Below, one piece after another: positions 32,840-43,448 of a DNA stretch of 64,000 nucleotides; within the stretch, counting starts at the first letter, position 1; every line of letters begins with the position of its first letter. The notes below the pieces were generated by a model. It saw only the letters and a program-made list of their open reading frames with translations, was not told the DNA's origin and did not search any database. Position numbers and translations under genes: made by a program. Source of the DNA: Actinobacillus arthritidis (GTDB lineage: Bacteria > Pseudomonadota > Gammaproteobacteria > Enterobacterales > Pasteurellaceae); contig NZ_CP103833.1 of the NCBI RefSeq assembly GCF_029774155.1, positions 868,001-932,000 on the forward strand, given 5' to 3'.

Positions 32840-33508
32840 TTATTTATTTAATTTTACCAGCACTTGTTCAGCGACATTTTGTTCCGCTTTGCGACGGCTG
32901 GTACCAACACCGATAAAAGTTTCATCGAATGTTTCAATTTTACAAGTGACCTTAAAGGTTTGATTATGTGCTTCACCTTTAATATCAATCACTTCATAGG
33001 TTGGTAACTGTAATTTACGCCCTTGTAAAAACTCTTGTAAGCGTGTTTTCGGATCTTTTTGTGCATCGCCCGGTTTAATCTCCGCTAAAAGATCTTGATA
33101 CCATAACACAACTTGCTTAATGGCATTTTCCATTCCTGAATCAAGATAAATTGCGGCAATAATCGCTTCTACACAATCAGATAAAATCGATTCCCTGCGG
33201 TAGCCACCACTTTTTAATTCGCCCGCACCTAGTTTCATATATTCGCCTAAATCGAATTGACGAGCTAAAATCGCTAACGTTTGTTCACGTACTAATGTTG
33301 CTCGCATACGACTTAACTCACCTTCATTTGCTTTAGGAAATTGATCGAATAACGCTCTGCCGATAGCAAAATTTAAAATTGAATCGCCAAGAAATTCCAA
33401 GCGTTCATTATTTTTAGCACCCGCACTACGGTGTGTTAATGCTTGTAGAAGATAATCACGGTTTAAAAATTGATAACCGAGTTTTTTCTGTAATCTTTCG
33501 AGTTGCAT
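32840..33508 (-). CDS. rnc: Ribonuclease III
   Basis: RNase III cleaves double-stranded RNA in rRNA processing and regulatory decay. The catalytic signature [14 protein letters not shown] is near residue 34. The second acidic cluster is [13 protein letters not shown] near residue 110. The dsRNA-binding domain closes the 222-residue protein. It lies in the lepB-rnc-era order. Confidence 0.97.
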   Translation of the reverse strand: MQLERLQKKLGYQFLNRDYLLQALTHRSAGAKNNERLEFLGDSILNFAIGRALFDQFPKANEGELSRMRATLVREQTLAILARQFDLGEYMKLGAGELKSGGYRRESILSDCVEAIIAAIYLDSGMENAIKQVVLWYQDLLAEIKPGDAQKDPKTRLQEFLQGRKLQLPTYEVIDIKGEAHNQTFKVTCKIETFDETFIGVGTSRRKAEQNVAEQVLVKLNK

Positions 33509-33601
33509 ATTATTGATTCTAAAATAAAGTAAAATACAAGCGATTGTATTTTGCCGATATCTTACAAAATAAACCTGCTTGTATTATTACTTATTTAAAT
33601 A

Positions 33602-34561
33602 TTAGTTGATCGAAGTAAACATTCTATTAAAACGTAAGTAGCTTGGATATTCATTCGGTTTTTTATCTAAACTTAACCAAATAAATGTTGCTTTACCAAC
33701 TACATTTTGTTCTGGTACGAATCCCCAAAAACGGCTGTCTTCACTATTATCACGATTATCGCCCATCACAAAGTAATGTCCTTCCGGAACAATCCATTCT
33801 CCTGAAGGTTGTCCCTCTTGAGCATATAGATACGGTGCATAATTAAATGCAAACGGGTTATTTAAGATTTGATGGGTTACATCACCTTTTTCCGTACGCT
33901 CTACTTGCATTTCACCATGATAGAAGAAATCTGCATTTGGCTTACCTTCATCATATTCAAATACGACTTGTTTTCCATCTGTGCCAGTAACCGTCAATTT
34001 TTGTGTTTGGGAATCGTATTTAACACGATCTCCACCCACGCCAACGACACGTTTAATGTAATCTACGTGAGCCTGTTTAGGTGCTTTAAATACAATTACA
34101 TCACCTCGTTCAGGATGACCTGTTTCAATTAAAGTCTTTTGCCAAATCGGATCTTTAATCCCATAACTAAATTTATTAACGACTAAAAAATCTCCGACAC
34201 GCAAAGTTGGTTCCATTGAGCCACTCGGAATTTGAAAAGGCTCAAAAATAAATGAACGTAACACGGTAACAAAAAATAATACGCCAAATAGTGAAGCAAA
34301 AAAATCGCCAATCGCTGAGCGAGGTTGGATTTCTGCTTTTTCTTCCTCAGTTAATGGGCGATTTAAGCGTTTTGATTCTCTTGCCATTGCCGCTTTACGA
34401 CGCGGATCGGCACTAAATTTATAAAACGTCCAAAATCCACCACAAATCACCACTAATGAAACCAATAAAATAGAGATTGTGTTGGGTAATTGCATTGAAT
34501 CTAATGTTTTCCAAACACCGTATAAAATGGCGATAAATATAATTGGCATCACTTGTGCCAT
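33602..34561 (-). CDS. lepB: Signal peptidase I
   Basis: LepB removes signal peptides from secreted proteins at the periplasmic face. The 319-residue protein has two N-terminal helices, the catalytic serine in QIPSGSMEPTL near residue 115, the catalytic lysine in VDYIKRVVGVGGD, and GDNRDNSEDSRFWG near the end. It stands between lepA and rnc. Confidence 0.97.
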   Translation of the reverse strand: MAQVMPIIFIAILYGVWKTLDSMQLPNTISILLVSLVVICGGFWTFYKFSADPRRKAAMARESKRLNRPLTEEEKAEIQPRSAIGDFFASLFGVLFFVTVLRSFIFEPFQIPSGSMEPTLRVGDFLVVNKFSYGIKDPIWQKTLIETGHPERGDVIVFKAPKQAHVDYIKRVVGVGGDRVKYDSQTQKLTVTGTDGKQVVFEYDEGKPNADFFYHGEMQVERTEKGDVTHQILNNPFAFNYAPYLYAQEGQPSGEWIVPEGHYFVMGDNRDNSEDSRFWGFVPEQNVVGKATFIWLSLDKKPNEYPSYLRFNRMFTSIN

Positions 34562-34670
34562 TGTTTTCTCCCTTATTTATCTATTGAAAACAACGGAATA
34601 TAGTCGGCAAACTTTTACGAAAATTAACCCGCTTATATTCCGTGATTTCTAGCTATTCCGTGGTAAATGA

Positions 34671-36461
34671 TTAGTCTTTACCTACATGAAGAATCGCTAA
34701 GAATGCTTCTTGCGGTACATCTACATTACCAAGAGATTTCATCCGTTTTTTACCCTCTTTTTGTTTTTGTAGAAGTTTTTTCTTACGACTCACGTCACCA
34801 CCGTAACATTTCGCCAATACGTTTTTGCGTAATTGTTTTACGGTTGAACGGGCAATAATGTGATTACCAATAGCCGCTTGAATCGCAATATCAAATTGCT
34901 GGCGTGGAATTAACTCTTTCATTTTTTCTACCAATTCACGACCACGGTAAGGTGCATTATCTTTATGTACGATTAATGCTAACGCATCCACACGATCACC
35001 ATTGATCATAATATCGACACGCACCATATCTGCGGTTTGGAAACGTTTGAAACCATAATCTAATGATGCATAACCGCGAGAAGTCGATTTTAAGCGGTCG
35101 AAGAAATCTAATACCACTTCACCCATTGGGATTTCGTAAGTTAACGCAATTTGATTGCCGTGGTACACCATATTGGTTTGTACGCCACGTTTTTCCACAC
35201 AAAGGGTAATCACATTACCTAAATACTCTTGCGGCACAAGCATATTACATTCGGCAATCGGCTCACGAATTTCCGCAATATTACTGATTGGCGGTAATTT
35301 TGCCGGGCTATCGACATAAATGGTTTCGCCATTGGTTTGAACCACTTCGTAAACTACCGTTGGTGCGGTAGTAATTAAATCGAGATCATATTCACGTTCT
35401 AAACGCTCTTGAATGATCTCCATATGTAATAAGCCTAAGAAACCGCAACGGAAACCGAAACCTAATGCGGTTGAGTTTTCTGGTTCATAGAAAAGCGATG
35501 CGTCATTCAGACTTAATTTACCTAATGCGTCACGGAATGCCTCATAGTCGTCTGAGCTAATTGGGAATAAACCGGCATAGACTTGCGGTTTAACCTTTTT
35601 AAAGCCCGGTAACACTTCGGTTGCCGAATTGTGGTGATGGGTTAAAGTATCGCCCACTGGTGCACCTAAAATATCTTTAATCGCACACACTACCCAACCC
35701 ACTTCGCCGGTTTTTAATTCTGTGGTATCAACTTGTTTCGGCGTGAAAATACCTAAACGATCAACGTTGTACGATTGACCGGTACTCATTACTTTAATTT
35801 TATCGCCTTTTTTGATTGAACCGTTTTTCACACGCACTAAAGACACAACACCTAAATAGTTATCGAACCATGAGTCGATAATCAATGCTTGTAACGGTGC
35901 TTCAGGATCGCCTTCCGGTGCCGGGATTTTTTTCACGATGTCTTCTAATACATCTTCGATACCTACACCGGTTTTCGCCGAACAACGTACCGCATCCATC
36001 GCATCAATACCAACGATGTCTTCGATTTCTTCCGCCACTCGTTCAGGTTCTGTCGCCGGTAAGTCGATTTTATTTAAAATCGGCACCACTTCTAAATCCA
36101 TTTCAATCGCGGTATAGCAGTTTGCTAATGTTTGAGCCTCAACCCCTTGACCGGCATCAACCACTAATAATGCACCTTCACAAGCGGCAAGCGAACGAGA
36201 AACTTCATAAGAGAAGTCTACGTGTCCCGGTGTGTCGATAAAGTTTAATTGATAAGTTTCACCGTCTTTCGCTTTATAGTTAAGCGTTACGCTCTGGGCT
36301 TTGATAGTAATACCGCGTTCACGCTCTAAATCCATCGAGTCTAAAACTTGTGCTTCCATTTCACGATCCGATAAGCCGCAAGTTTGGATTAAACGGTCGG
36401 ATAACGTTGATTTACCGTGGTCAATGTGAGCAATAATTGAAAAGTTACGAATGTTTTTCAT
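34671..36461 (-). CDS. lepA: Elongation factor 4 (LepA)
   Basis: LepA is a ribosome-associated GTPase implicated in translation initiation and back-translocation. G1 is AHIDHGKST, the switch region has [11 protein letters not shown]3 is DTPGHVDF and G4 NKIDLP. The unique C-terminal domain has [23 protein letters not shown] chose the ATG giving [10 protein letters not shown] as in relatives; another ATG lies two codons upstream, and neither has a strong ribosome site. It heads the lepA-lepB-rnc-era-recO unit. Confidence 0.97.
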   Translation of the reverse strand: MKNIRNFSIIAHIDHGKSTLSDRLIQTCGLSDREMEAQVLDSMDLERERGITIKAQSVTLNYKAKDGETYQLNFIDTPGHVDFSYEVSRSLAACEGALLVVDAGQGVEAQTLANCYTAIEMDLEVVPILNKIDLPATEPERVAEEIEDIVGIDAMDAVRCSAKTGVGIEDVLEDIVKKIPAPEGDPEAPLQALIIDSWFDNYLGVVSLVRVKNGSIKKGDKIKVMSTGQSYNVDRLGIFTPKQVDTTELKTGEVGWVVCAIKDILGAPVGDTLTHHHNSATEVLPGFKKVKPQVYAGLFPISSDDYEAFRDALGKLSLNDASLFYEPENSTALGFGFRCGFLGLLHMEIIQERLEREYDLDLITTAPTVVYEVVQTNGETIYVDSPAKLPPISNIAEIREPIAECNMLVPQEYLGNVITLCVEKRGVQTNMVYHGNQIALTYEIPMGEVVLDFFDRLKSTSRGYASLDYGFKRFQTADMVRVDIMINGDRVDALALIVHKDNAPYRGRELVEKMKELIPRQQFDIAIQAAIGNHIIARSTVKQLRKNVLAKCYGGDVSRKKKLLQKQKEGKKRMKSLGNVDVPQEAFLAILHVGKD

Positions 36462-36571
36462 ATTCATCGGGCAATAAATGTCCTGTGTTGTAATAAATTT
36501 ATTTAAAAGGGAAATTAACCGACCAATTCTACTTTAAATCCGTTGCTTTGGAAAGGAAAAGCACAAAAAAG

Positions 36572-36626
36572 CAAGCGGTCGTTTTTTCGAGAAATTTTAC
36601 AAAAAATCCGGAAAAAAGACCGCTTG
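36572..36626. repeat. Inverted uptake signal pair between lepA and thiE
   Basis: CAAGCGGTCGTTTTTTC and AAAAAAGACCGCTTG face each other. The hairpin lies just after thiE on the minus strand and probably terminates thiMDE. Confidence 0.8.
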
Positions 36627-36639
36627 TTCAAGTAACTGT

Positions 36640-37302
36640 TTACAGTAATAATTTGACTGCTTTTGGAACATCCGACGCTAAACTAATTGCGGTAATCACT
36701 GCTACGCCGTCTGCTCCGTTTTGTTTGAGCATTGCTACATGCTCTGATTTCACGCCACCGATAGACACGATCGGCTTGCGAATTCCCGCATCACGGGCTT
36801 TTTTGACAAAATCCAAACCAATCGGCGGATTATGCTTTTCTTTGGAATTAGTCGGAAAAACAGGACCTAGTCCGCAATAATCCACCTCAATCATTTGTTC
36901 GGAACGCCAAAGATCTTCTAAGGTATTATTCGATAAACCGATAATCAACGGTTTATTCGTCATCTGCCGAATCATGATTGGCAACATATCTTTTTGCCCA
37001 ACATGCACACCGTCCGCATCAATCTCTATCGCTAATGCTACGTTATCATCCACAATAAACGGAACCTTGTATCGGCGACATAAATCACGGCATTGAATCG
37101 CCAATGCTTTTTGGGCTTGTGGCTGAGCTTCTAATGAATTATTACCTTTATCACGAAACTGAAAGCAAGTAATCCCCGCTTGCAATGCTTGTTCTAAAAT
37201 CAAAAAGAGATTCTTAGCTCGATCTTCAGTCGGCTTAGGGCAATCTTGTGTACCGGCAATAAAATAAAGTTTAAGCATTTGTTGGATATCATGCATAATC
37301 AT
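36640..37302 (-). CDS. thiE: Thiamine-phosphate synthase
   Basis: ThiE couples HMP-PP to the thiazole phosphate to give thiamine monophosphate. The 220-residue TIM barrel shows FQFRDKG near residue 40, VDDNVALA, DGVHVGQKD, GLGPVFPT(N)SK and ISIGGV. I chose the ATG at 37302, which overlaps the thiD stop (AATGA) after GAGG; a second in-frame ATG follows two codons later. It is the last gene of thiMDE. Confidence 0.95.
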   Translation of the reverse strand: MIMHDIQQMLKLYFIAGTQDCPKPTEDRAKNLFLILEQALQAGITCFQFRDKGNNSLEAQPQAQKALAIQCRDLCRRYKVPFIVDDNVALAIEIDADGVHVGQKDMLPIMIRQMTNKPLIIGLSNNTLEDLWRSEQMIEVDYCGLGPVFPTNSKEKHNPPIGLDFVKKARDAGIRKPIVSIGGVKSEHVAMLKQNGADGVAVITAISLASDVPKAVKLLL

Positions 37303-38117
37303 TCCTCTATGAGTAAATCTTGATAAGCCCAATGATTAGTCGGCCCATATCCATAGCCAATATTCAGCGGATGCGAAATTGCCGCACTGATATAGTCTTT
37401 TGCAATTTTTATTGCAGTTTCGACCGCTTGTCCTTTGGCTAATTCCGCCGTAACGCAAGCAGAAAACGTACAGCCGGTACCGTGTGTATGACGAGTTGGA
37501 AAACGTGGACATTCCAAAATAAAATGAGTCGTTGGAGTAAAAATCCAATCACGGCAATGCGTACTTTGCGAATCCGCCAAATGCCCGCCTTTAATCACCA
37601 CAGTATTCACACCTAAATCTTGCAATTTTTTTGTCGCCTGATAAGCGGTCGAATCATCGATAATTTTTATACCGGTTAAGGCTTCCGCTTCGGGCAGATT
37701 CGGCGTAATCACATCCGCTAACGGTAACAAATACGTTTGTAATGCACTAATCGCATCTTGTTGTAATAGTGGCGTGCCACCTTTGGCGATCATGACTGGA
37801 TCAAGCACTAATTTACCAAAATTATACTGACATAAAGCATTTGCCACGCACTCAATCACTTCTGCCGTACCTAACATTCCGATTTTAAAGGCTGAGATTT
37901 GAAAATCTTCTGCAATTGCTTTGATCTGAGTTTCAATCGTACTTAACGGTACAGAATGAATATCGAATACGCCTAACGTATTTTGAGCAGTAATTGCAGT
38001 AAGAACCGAAGTGCCAAAAACGCCTCGCATTTGGAACGTTTTCAGATCCGCCTGAATCCCTGCACCACCACCGCTGTCCGAACCTGCGATGGTTAAAGCC
38101 TGACTAATCTTACTCAT
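37299..38117 (-). CDS. thiD: Hydroxymethylpyrimidine (phosphate) kinase
   Basis: ThiD phosphorylates HMP and HMP-P for thiamine synthesis. The 272-residue ribokinase-fold protein starts SKISQALTIAGSDSGGGAGIQADLKTF and contains VLDPVMIAKGG, VITPNLPEAEAL and the catalytic TRHTHGTGCTFSA near residue 205. I chose ATG 38117, which overlaps the thiM stop by eight bases; GGGAGG precedes it. Confidence 0.96.
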   Translation of the reverse strand: MSKISQALTIAGSDSGGGAGIQADLKTFQMRGVFGTSVLTAITAQNTLGVFDIHSVPLSTIETQIKAIAEDFQISAFKIGMLGTAEVIECVANALCQYNFGKLVLDPVMIAKGGTPLLQQDAISALQTYLLPLADVITPNLPEAEALTGIKIIDDSTAYQATKKLQDLGVNTVVIKGGHLADSQSTHCRDWIFTPTTHFILECPRFPTRHTHGTGCTFSACVTAELAKGQAVETAIKIAKDYISAAISHPLNIGYGYGPTNHWAYQDLLIEE

Positions 38118-38910
38118 AAGAGACCCTCCCGTATTTTTCGATTGTATCGGCAGAAAGCGCGCCAAGCTGATCTAATAATGCAATATTGAATGAACCAAAT
38201 GCATTAGTGGGTAATCCTTTCTCAGCCAATTCACCGGTAATAGCATACGCCGCTACGCCCTCGCAAGTTGCCTCAAAAATTTGACCGTTTGTCGCAACGG
38301 CATTAAATGTCGCCAATACAGATCCAAGCAAACAGCCCGAAGCCGTAATCTTGGGAAATAATGGCGTACCATTGGCAATTTTCGCTAAGCGTTTGCCATC
38401 GCTGATATAATCAATACTTCCACTAACAGCAACTACACATTGATATTTATTCGCTACATAATGCGCTATCTCTGCAATATTTGCCGTTCCATTACCTGCA
38501 TCGACCCCTTTAGTTTGCCAATTTAGTTCGGCTAGTGTGGCTATTTCACCTAAGTTTCCCCGAATCACCGAAAAATGAATTTCATCTAACAGTCTCATCA
38601 CTGTCTGGTAGCGGTAATCCGTTGCGGCAATTCCAACCGGATCCAATACAACAGGGATTTCTGCTTGATTCGCAATTTTCCCAGCTAAACACATCGCTTC
38701 CACTTCTGCTGAACTTGCCGTACCAATATTGATAAGGAGTGCATTGCTAATTTTTGCCAAACTTTCAGCTTCTTCAATAGCGGTGGACATTAATGGTGAA
38801 GCACCGATAGCGAGTAAGCCATTAGGCGCAAAATGAGCGGCAACCACATTAGTCATATTGTATATAAGAGGATTTTGCTGGCGAATTTGTTCTAAATAAT
38901 TTGATTTCAT
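38110..38910 (-). CDS. thiM: Hydroxyethylthiazole kinase
   Basis: ThiM phosphorylates the thiazole alcohol for thiamine salvage. The 266-residue protein has PLIYNMTNVVAAHFAPNGLLAIGASP, then VLDPVG and the C-terminal ITASGCLLGSVLA motif. I chose ATG 38910, with GGAG nearby. It is the first gene of thiMDE. Its mRNA leader holds a TPP riboswitch about 230 bases upstream. There is no thiC or thiG here, so the unit serves salvage. Confidence 0.95.
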   Translation of the reverse strand: MKSNYLEQIRQQNPLIYNMTNVVAAHFAPNGLLAIGASPLMSTAIEEAESLAKISNALLINIGTASSAEVEAMCLAGKIANQAEIPVVLDPVGIAATDYRYQTVMRLLDEIHFSVIRGNLGEIATLAELNWQTKGVDAGNGTANIAEIAHYVANKYQCVVAVSGSIDYISDGKRLAKIANGTPLFPKITASGCLLGSVLATFNAVATNGQIFEATCEGVAAYAITGELAEKGLPTNAFGSFNIALLDQLGALSADTIEKYGRVSYE

Positions 38911-39051
38911 ATTTATCTCCATGGGTAAGTGTAAAAAATGACGCAAATAGATAAGTCATCCTTACTCAAGGAGGCATAAGATTTCTTATCATGCATAAAA
39001 ATAAATGCACGCGACTATTCATCTTATTTATCTCAGACACAGATATAACCA

Positions 39052-39138
39052 TTACAGAAATGACTGTGATGGTTTAAATGAATAGCAACAAAAAAATGAC
39101 AAGAAAAAGGAAAGGGTAAGAGAAATAAAGATTGGCAT
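39052..39138 (-). CDS. Possible 28-codon leader ORF on the TPP riboswitch edge
   Basis: An ATG at 39138 lies seven bases after the AGGA that forms the conserved 3' end of the riboswitch. It opens a short, very hydrophobic, Phe-rich frame that stops at 39052. The placement suggests that aptamer folding could control its translation, but the coding content has no recognisable homology and it may be accidental. The remaining ~140 bases to thiM hold only weak hairpins. Confidence 0.3.
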   Translation of the reverse strand: MPIFISLTLSFFLSFFCCYSFKPSQSFL

Positions 39139-39139
39139 A

Positions 39140-39215
39140 TTAGTTTCCTACGTCAGTATTAACTGTATCAGGTTCACGGGTTTAATCTCAGCCTCATTGA
39201 AGGCACCCCGACTAA
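39140..39215 (-). ncRNA. TPP riboswitch (thi box)
   Basis: On the minus strand the element has GTCGGGGTGCC, GGCTGAGAT, ACCC, GAACCTGAT and the closing GTTAATACTGACGTAGGAAACTAA, which are the conserved THI elements in order. The P1 stem is TTAGT / ACTAA. It lies in the leader of thiMDE and should lower expression when thiamine pyrophosphate is present. Confidence 0.96.
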
Positions 39216-39340
39216 AAATTAGTATTAGTCTAAATAACTTACTGAAAAAATCCAACTGGATAATTTCAGAAATGAGAGGAAACTCACATATTTAATCAAC
39301 AATCGATCTATTTTTATCCATATTAATAGCATTACCAGAT

Positions 39341-39377
39341 ATAAAAAAGCGATAATACCTATAAGATATTATCGCTT
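39341..39377 (-). terminator. Terminator downstream of the AGCS symporter gene
   Basis: On the minus strand AAGCGATAATA and TATTATCGCTT enclose nine bases and are followed by TTTTATA. Confidence 0.9.
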
Positions 39378-39398
39378 CTTCTAACACCAATATGTTAT

Positions 39399-40850
39399 CT
39401 ATTCATTATTTTTAGATTTCCAAATTAATGGATCTACGCCTCGGTGAATTAAATCTTGATGTTCTTCAATCTTAAAGACTGGCTCTTGTCCTGCCTTAAT
39501 CTGACGAATATAGTCTTTCAATAAACGCCATACGATTGGAGCAAGAATTAAAATGGCAATTAAGTTAATTACTGCCATAGATGCCATTACCGTATCAGCG
39601 AATGCCCAAACAATACCACCATCACGTACCGCACCAAAATAAACAAAGAACAACACGATAATTCTAAAGCCCCAAACAAACCAAGGTTTGTTTTTGATAT
39701 AACGGATATTGGTTTCCGCATACGCATAGTTACCAATAATTGAGGTATAGCAGAATAATAATAAGATGAATGCTAAGAAATGTAAGCCAAATTCACCTAA
39801 ATGGTATTGCAATGCTGTTTGGGTTAATTCAACGCCTTTTAATGTTTCATTGCCATAGTTATCAGACATTAAAATAATTACTGCGGTACAAGTACAAACC
39901 ACCATTGTATCGACAAATACGCCTAACATTTGAATTAAGCCTTGGCTTGCAGGATGTTTTGCATCCGAAGTCGTCGCTGAATTTGGTGCAGAACCCATAC
40001 CCGCTTCATTGGAGAATAAACCACGTTTAATCCCCATTAACATTGTCTTTGATACCAAAGCTCCAAACATACCGCCAGTCGCTGCAGAAAAGTCAAAGGC
40101 ACTATCAATAATTAGTCCAAGTACTGCCGGAACACGTTCGATATTCATCCCTAAAATGATTACTGCAATAATCAGATAGAATAACGCCATCATTGGCACA
40201 ACTTTCGCAGACACCTGTCCGATAAGTTTTACCCCACCAGAAATAATGATTCCGGTTACGATAACTAATACTAAACCAACATATTCTCCGTTCCATTCCC
40301 ATGCTTTACTGGTTGCCGCAACAATAGAATTAGACTGTACAGCATTAAACGCAAAACCAAAGGTAAAAATTAATGTTACAGCAAATGCAATCGCCATCGG
40401 CTTAAATTTTAAACCGCGTGTAATATAATATGCTGGACCGCCTCGGAACATACCATTCGGATCGCGAGTTTTATATAACTGTGCTAATGATGATTCTGCA
40501 AATGCCGAACTCATTCCCATTAACGCTGTTATCCACATCCAAAATACCGCCCCCGGACCGCCTAAAGCAATTGCCGTTGCCACACCACCGATATTACCCA
40601 CGCCAACACGGCTAGCTAAGCCGGTTGTAAACGCTTGGAAAGGTGTTAAAGATTCACCTTCTGCCGAACGGCCTCCCCACATTTCACGTAAACTGCGAGG
40701 TAATAATCGAAGTTGAACAAAACCGGTCGTAATCGTAAAAAAGAGTCCTGTTCCTAAAAGAATCAAAATCGTAATATCCCATAGCGGACCATCAATCGTA
40801 TTCACGATCCACGTCAGGACATTTTCAAAACCTGAAACAATAAAATCCAT
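39399..40850 (-). CDS. Alanine/glycine:cation symporter (AGCS family)
   Basis: This sodium-coupled amino-acid carrier of 483 residues has about ten membrane helices. Family marks are GLASRVGVGNIGGVATAIALGGPGAVFWMW near residue 75, the GGPAYYI motif, and LFSNEAGMGSAPNSAT near residue 280. The substrate is probably alanine or glycine, by family. I chose the ATG just after GAGGTCTTTG. It stands alone. Confidence 0.93.
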   Translation of the reverse strand: MDFIVSGFENVLTWIVNTIDGPLWDITILILLGTGLFFTITTGFVQLRLLPRSLREMWGGRSAEGESLTPFQAFTTGLASRVGVGNIGGVATAIALGGPGAVFWMWITALMGMSSAFAESSLAQLYKTRDPNGMFRGGPAYYITRGLKFKPMAIAFAVTLIFTFGFAFNAVQSNSIVAATSKAWEWNGEYVGLVLVIVTGIIISGGVKLIGQVSAKVVPMMALFYLIIAVIILGMNIERVPAVLGLIIDSAFDFSAATGGMFGALVSKTMLMGIKRGLFSNEAGMGSAPNSATTSDAKHPASQGLIQMLGVFVDTMVVCTCTAVIILMSDNYGNETLKGVELTQTALQYHLGEFGLHFLAFILLLFCYTSIIGNYAYAETNIRYIKNKPWFVWGFRIIVLFFVYFGAVRDGGIVWAFADTVMASMAVINLIAILILAPIVWRLLKDYIRQIKAGQEPVFKIEEHQDLIHRGVDPLIWKSKNNE

Positions 40851-40951
40851 CAAAGACCTCTATAATGTAAAAAATAAAAAACGAAAACGTTTGCATTTTA
40901 ATGATTTTTTAACGTTTGAAAAGTTTTTTCAATCTTTTCAATAAATAAAAT

Positions 40952-41953
40952 TTATCGTTTTAACAATCCACCGTTTGAAACGGCATCAATAAAGCTACTA
41001 TGAAAAAGTATCATACCCAAAATCATTAATGCGATACCGGCACAAACTCTTAATCCTAACGAAAAATATTGATTCGTTTGTGTCGAAAAATACCAAGAAC
41101 TTAACCCTATCGCTTTATTGCGGGCCAAAAGTACCAGCCATGCCAAAAGACTCAAGGTCATACCTGTGCCGATTGCCATGACTAATGCGGCTAAAACTCC
41201 CCACCAATATAAATCTAAAGTGTAAGCTAAAAATAGAACTAAAATTGCGCCGGAACAGGGTCTAGCCCCAATACTCATAATAATCAGCCATTTACTTTTC
41301 CAATCGTTTAAACGTTGCATTTGTTCAGCTGAAGGAAGGTGTTGGTGTCCACAACCGCAATGCTCAGCATGTATATGCAGGGAAGGCTGTACCAGCGGTG
41401 TAATTTTGTCATTTTTTTGCAAATTTACAGCCGTTATACGGCTAATTTTAGGTATTGATTTTACTTTTGGGCGTAATGCTCGAATAGCATTAATACACCA
41501 GTAAAAACCAAATAAGATCATTAAAAGGAAACTGCCACGCTCAATCCATTTCAAGGTTAAATTGAAATAATGGCGAGAAAGCGTAAACATAACAATAATT
41601 ATCGAAACTAAACATACAGCCACCAAACCTTGCACTAGAGCAGAAAGTAAACTGATATTCATTGCCTGTCGCAATTCTGTTTTCTCTAGTGAAAGGTAAC
41701 TGGTTAAAATAAACTTACCATGACCAGGCCCAACTGCGTGAAACACGCCATATAAGAAACTGATTACAATTAATGTAATACCCGCCTGTCGACTATTTTC
41801 TGCTAAGGCGGAAAGAGAACCGGATAATTGCTGATTAAACGCCCTCTGCCATTCCATTACTTTAAAAAGTAAGAAAGGATAACTTTGGTAAAGGGTAAAA
41901 ATCAGACAAAAAATGACCGCTATCCATAGCGACCCTTTTGCTTTTATTCGCAT
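40952..41953 (-). CDS. zevB: ZevB-like NicO-family metal transporter
   Basis: This 333-residue membrane protein belongs to the NicO/RcnA-like nickel-cobalt transporter family. The helix motif FHAVGPGHGKFILTSYL (near residue 70) and SIGARPCSGAILVLFLA fit the family. A Cys/His loop with HIHAEHCGCGHQH near residue 195 is a likely metal site. It overlaps the upstream DUF1007 gene by ten bases. In Haemophilus influenzae the same pair is described as the ZevAB zinc system, so zinc is the inferred cargo. Confidence 0.8.
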   Translation of the reverse strand: MRIKAKGSLWIAVIFCLIFTLYQSYPFLLFKVMEWQRAFNQQLSGSLSALAENSRQAGITLIVISFLYGVFHAVGPGHGKFILTSYLSLEKTELRQAMNISLLSALVQGLVAVCLVSIIIVMFTLSRHYFNLTLKWIERGSFLLMILFGFYWCINAIRALRPKVKSIPKISRITAVNLQKNDKITPLVQPSLHIHAEHCGCGHQHLPSAEQMQRLNDWKSKWLIIMSIGARPCSGAILVLFLAYTLDLYWWGVLAALVMAIGTGMTLSLLAWLVLLARNKAIGLSSWYFSTQTNQYFSLGLRVCAGIALMILGMILFHSSFIDAVSNGGLLKR

Positions 41954-42585
41954 ACCGCCACCACTTTCTGAGCAAATTGCGCACCTAATGAATTACCGTC
42001 TTCGTCCGGCATATCCGGTGTTTGCGTTTTATCTAAACTTGAAGCATATAAACGCAATGACTGATTCACTTGTGGCTGTTCTAAAGATACTTTACATTCT
42101 TGATTACTAATACTTAAATCCTGTTTATTATTATATTCCATCGCCATATAGTAACTCGGTTCATAAGTATAAAAACGTACCGGATTATTTGTTAAATCAT
42201 AAGGCTGACTTAAGTAAAAAGTAACATAAAAAACCACACGTTTATCTGCAATTCTAAATGTGGTATCACTCGGTTTGGTCGTAAACTTTAACGGTTCGTT
42301 CTTTGCATTATATAAATAGCTAAAATAATGATTTTCGATCACCGTTTGTACCATTTCTGCTGTAATGGATTTTTTAGTTGCTTCTCTATCAGAGCTACTT
42401 TTTACCTCATAAATTAACTCTGCCGAAGCGATCTCATCCATCGTCCACTCCATTTGGAAACCTTTTAAAGTCGTCCCCTCTAATAACACTTCATTTTTAA
42501 GATCAATAAAAGAATGAGGATGGGCAATAGCTTGTGATGTAATACATGAAATTAAACAAATAAGTATAAATTTAATCAACTTCAT
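41944..42585 (-). CDS. zevA: ZevA-like periplasmic metal-binding protein (DUF1007)
   Basis: This 213-residue exported protein begins with a signal peptide ending SQAIA, followed at once by HPHSFID. An N-terminal His motif just after the cleavage site is typical of DUF1007 proteins and suits metal binding. The segment GFQMEWTMDEIASAEL is also family-like. It overlaps the transporter gene, and the pair matches the ZevAB layout. A GGAG ribosome site precedes the ATG. Confidence 0.82.
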   Translation of the reverse strand: MKLIKFILICLISCITSQAIAHPHSFIDLKNEVLLEGTTLKGFQMEWTMDEIASAELIYEVKSSSDREATKKSITAEMVQTVIENHYFSYLYNAKNEPLKFTTKPSDTTFRIADKRVVFYVTFYLSQPYDLTNNPVRFYTYEPSYYMAMEYNNKQDLSISNQECKVSLEQPQVNQSLRLYASSLDKTQTPDMPDEDGNSLGAQFAQKVVAVCE

Positions 42586-42606
42586 TCAATTCTCCTTATA
42601 AAAACA

Positions 42607-42640
42607 AAAAAGCGAACAAGTTACCCTGTTCGCTTTTTTA
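42607..42640 (-). terminator. Terminator downstream of rnpB
   Basis: The stem AAAAAGCGAACA / TGTTCGCTTTTT encloses an eight-base loop and ends in a T-run on the minus strand, between rnpB and zevA. Confidence 0.9.
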
Positions 42641-42647
42641 AAATAAA

Positions 42648-43031
<384 letters not shown>

Positions 43032-43102
43032 GAATAGCGAGTATAGCGGATTTACAAAGTTTTGCCAATAATTAACCGCTTGTTTGGTAAATTATTGGCA
43101 AA

Positions 43103-43134
43103 TAAAAAAGGATTAAGCTCCGAAGAACTTAATC
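43103..43134 (-). terminator. Terminator downstream of rplY
   Basis: GGATTAAG and CTTAATCC flank a loop containing TTCTTCGGAG and are followed by TTTTTTATTT on the minus strand. Confidence 0.9.
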
Positions 43135-43163
43135 CCATTTATAATCTTCATTACGAACTAAAA

Positions 43164-43448
43164 TTAAGCACGTTTGAAGTCCAAGTGAACTAATTTTGGC
43201 TTAGTTGGGTGACGTTGAATCGCTTGTACTTTAACTTGCTCTTCTTTACCCGCTACAACGATAGTTAATACTTCGTTATAGAACGCATCGTGTGCTTGTG
43301 CGTTGTTTACTTTATCGTGATCTAAGATGATTGATACAGGCTCTGCGTTACCACCGTAGATGATTGCAGGAACTTGACCATTGTGACGCAGGCGGCTCGC
43401 ACCCTTACCTTGCGCAGAACGAACTTCAGCTTCAAATTTGAATGACAT
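43164..43448 (-). CDS. rplY: Ribosomal protein bL25
   Basis: bL25 binds 5S rRNA. The 94-residue single-domain form, without the CTC extension, matches gamma-proteobacteria. It starts [33 protein letters not shown] and ends HLDFKRA. It is a single-gene unit with its own terminator, lying between maeB and rnpB. Confidence 0.97.
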   Translation of the reverse strand: MSFKFEAEVRSAQGKGASRLRHNGQVPAIIYGGNAEPVSIILDHDKVNNAQAHDAFYNEVLTIVVAGKEEQVKVQAIQRHPTKPKLVHLDFKRA

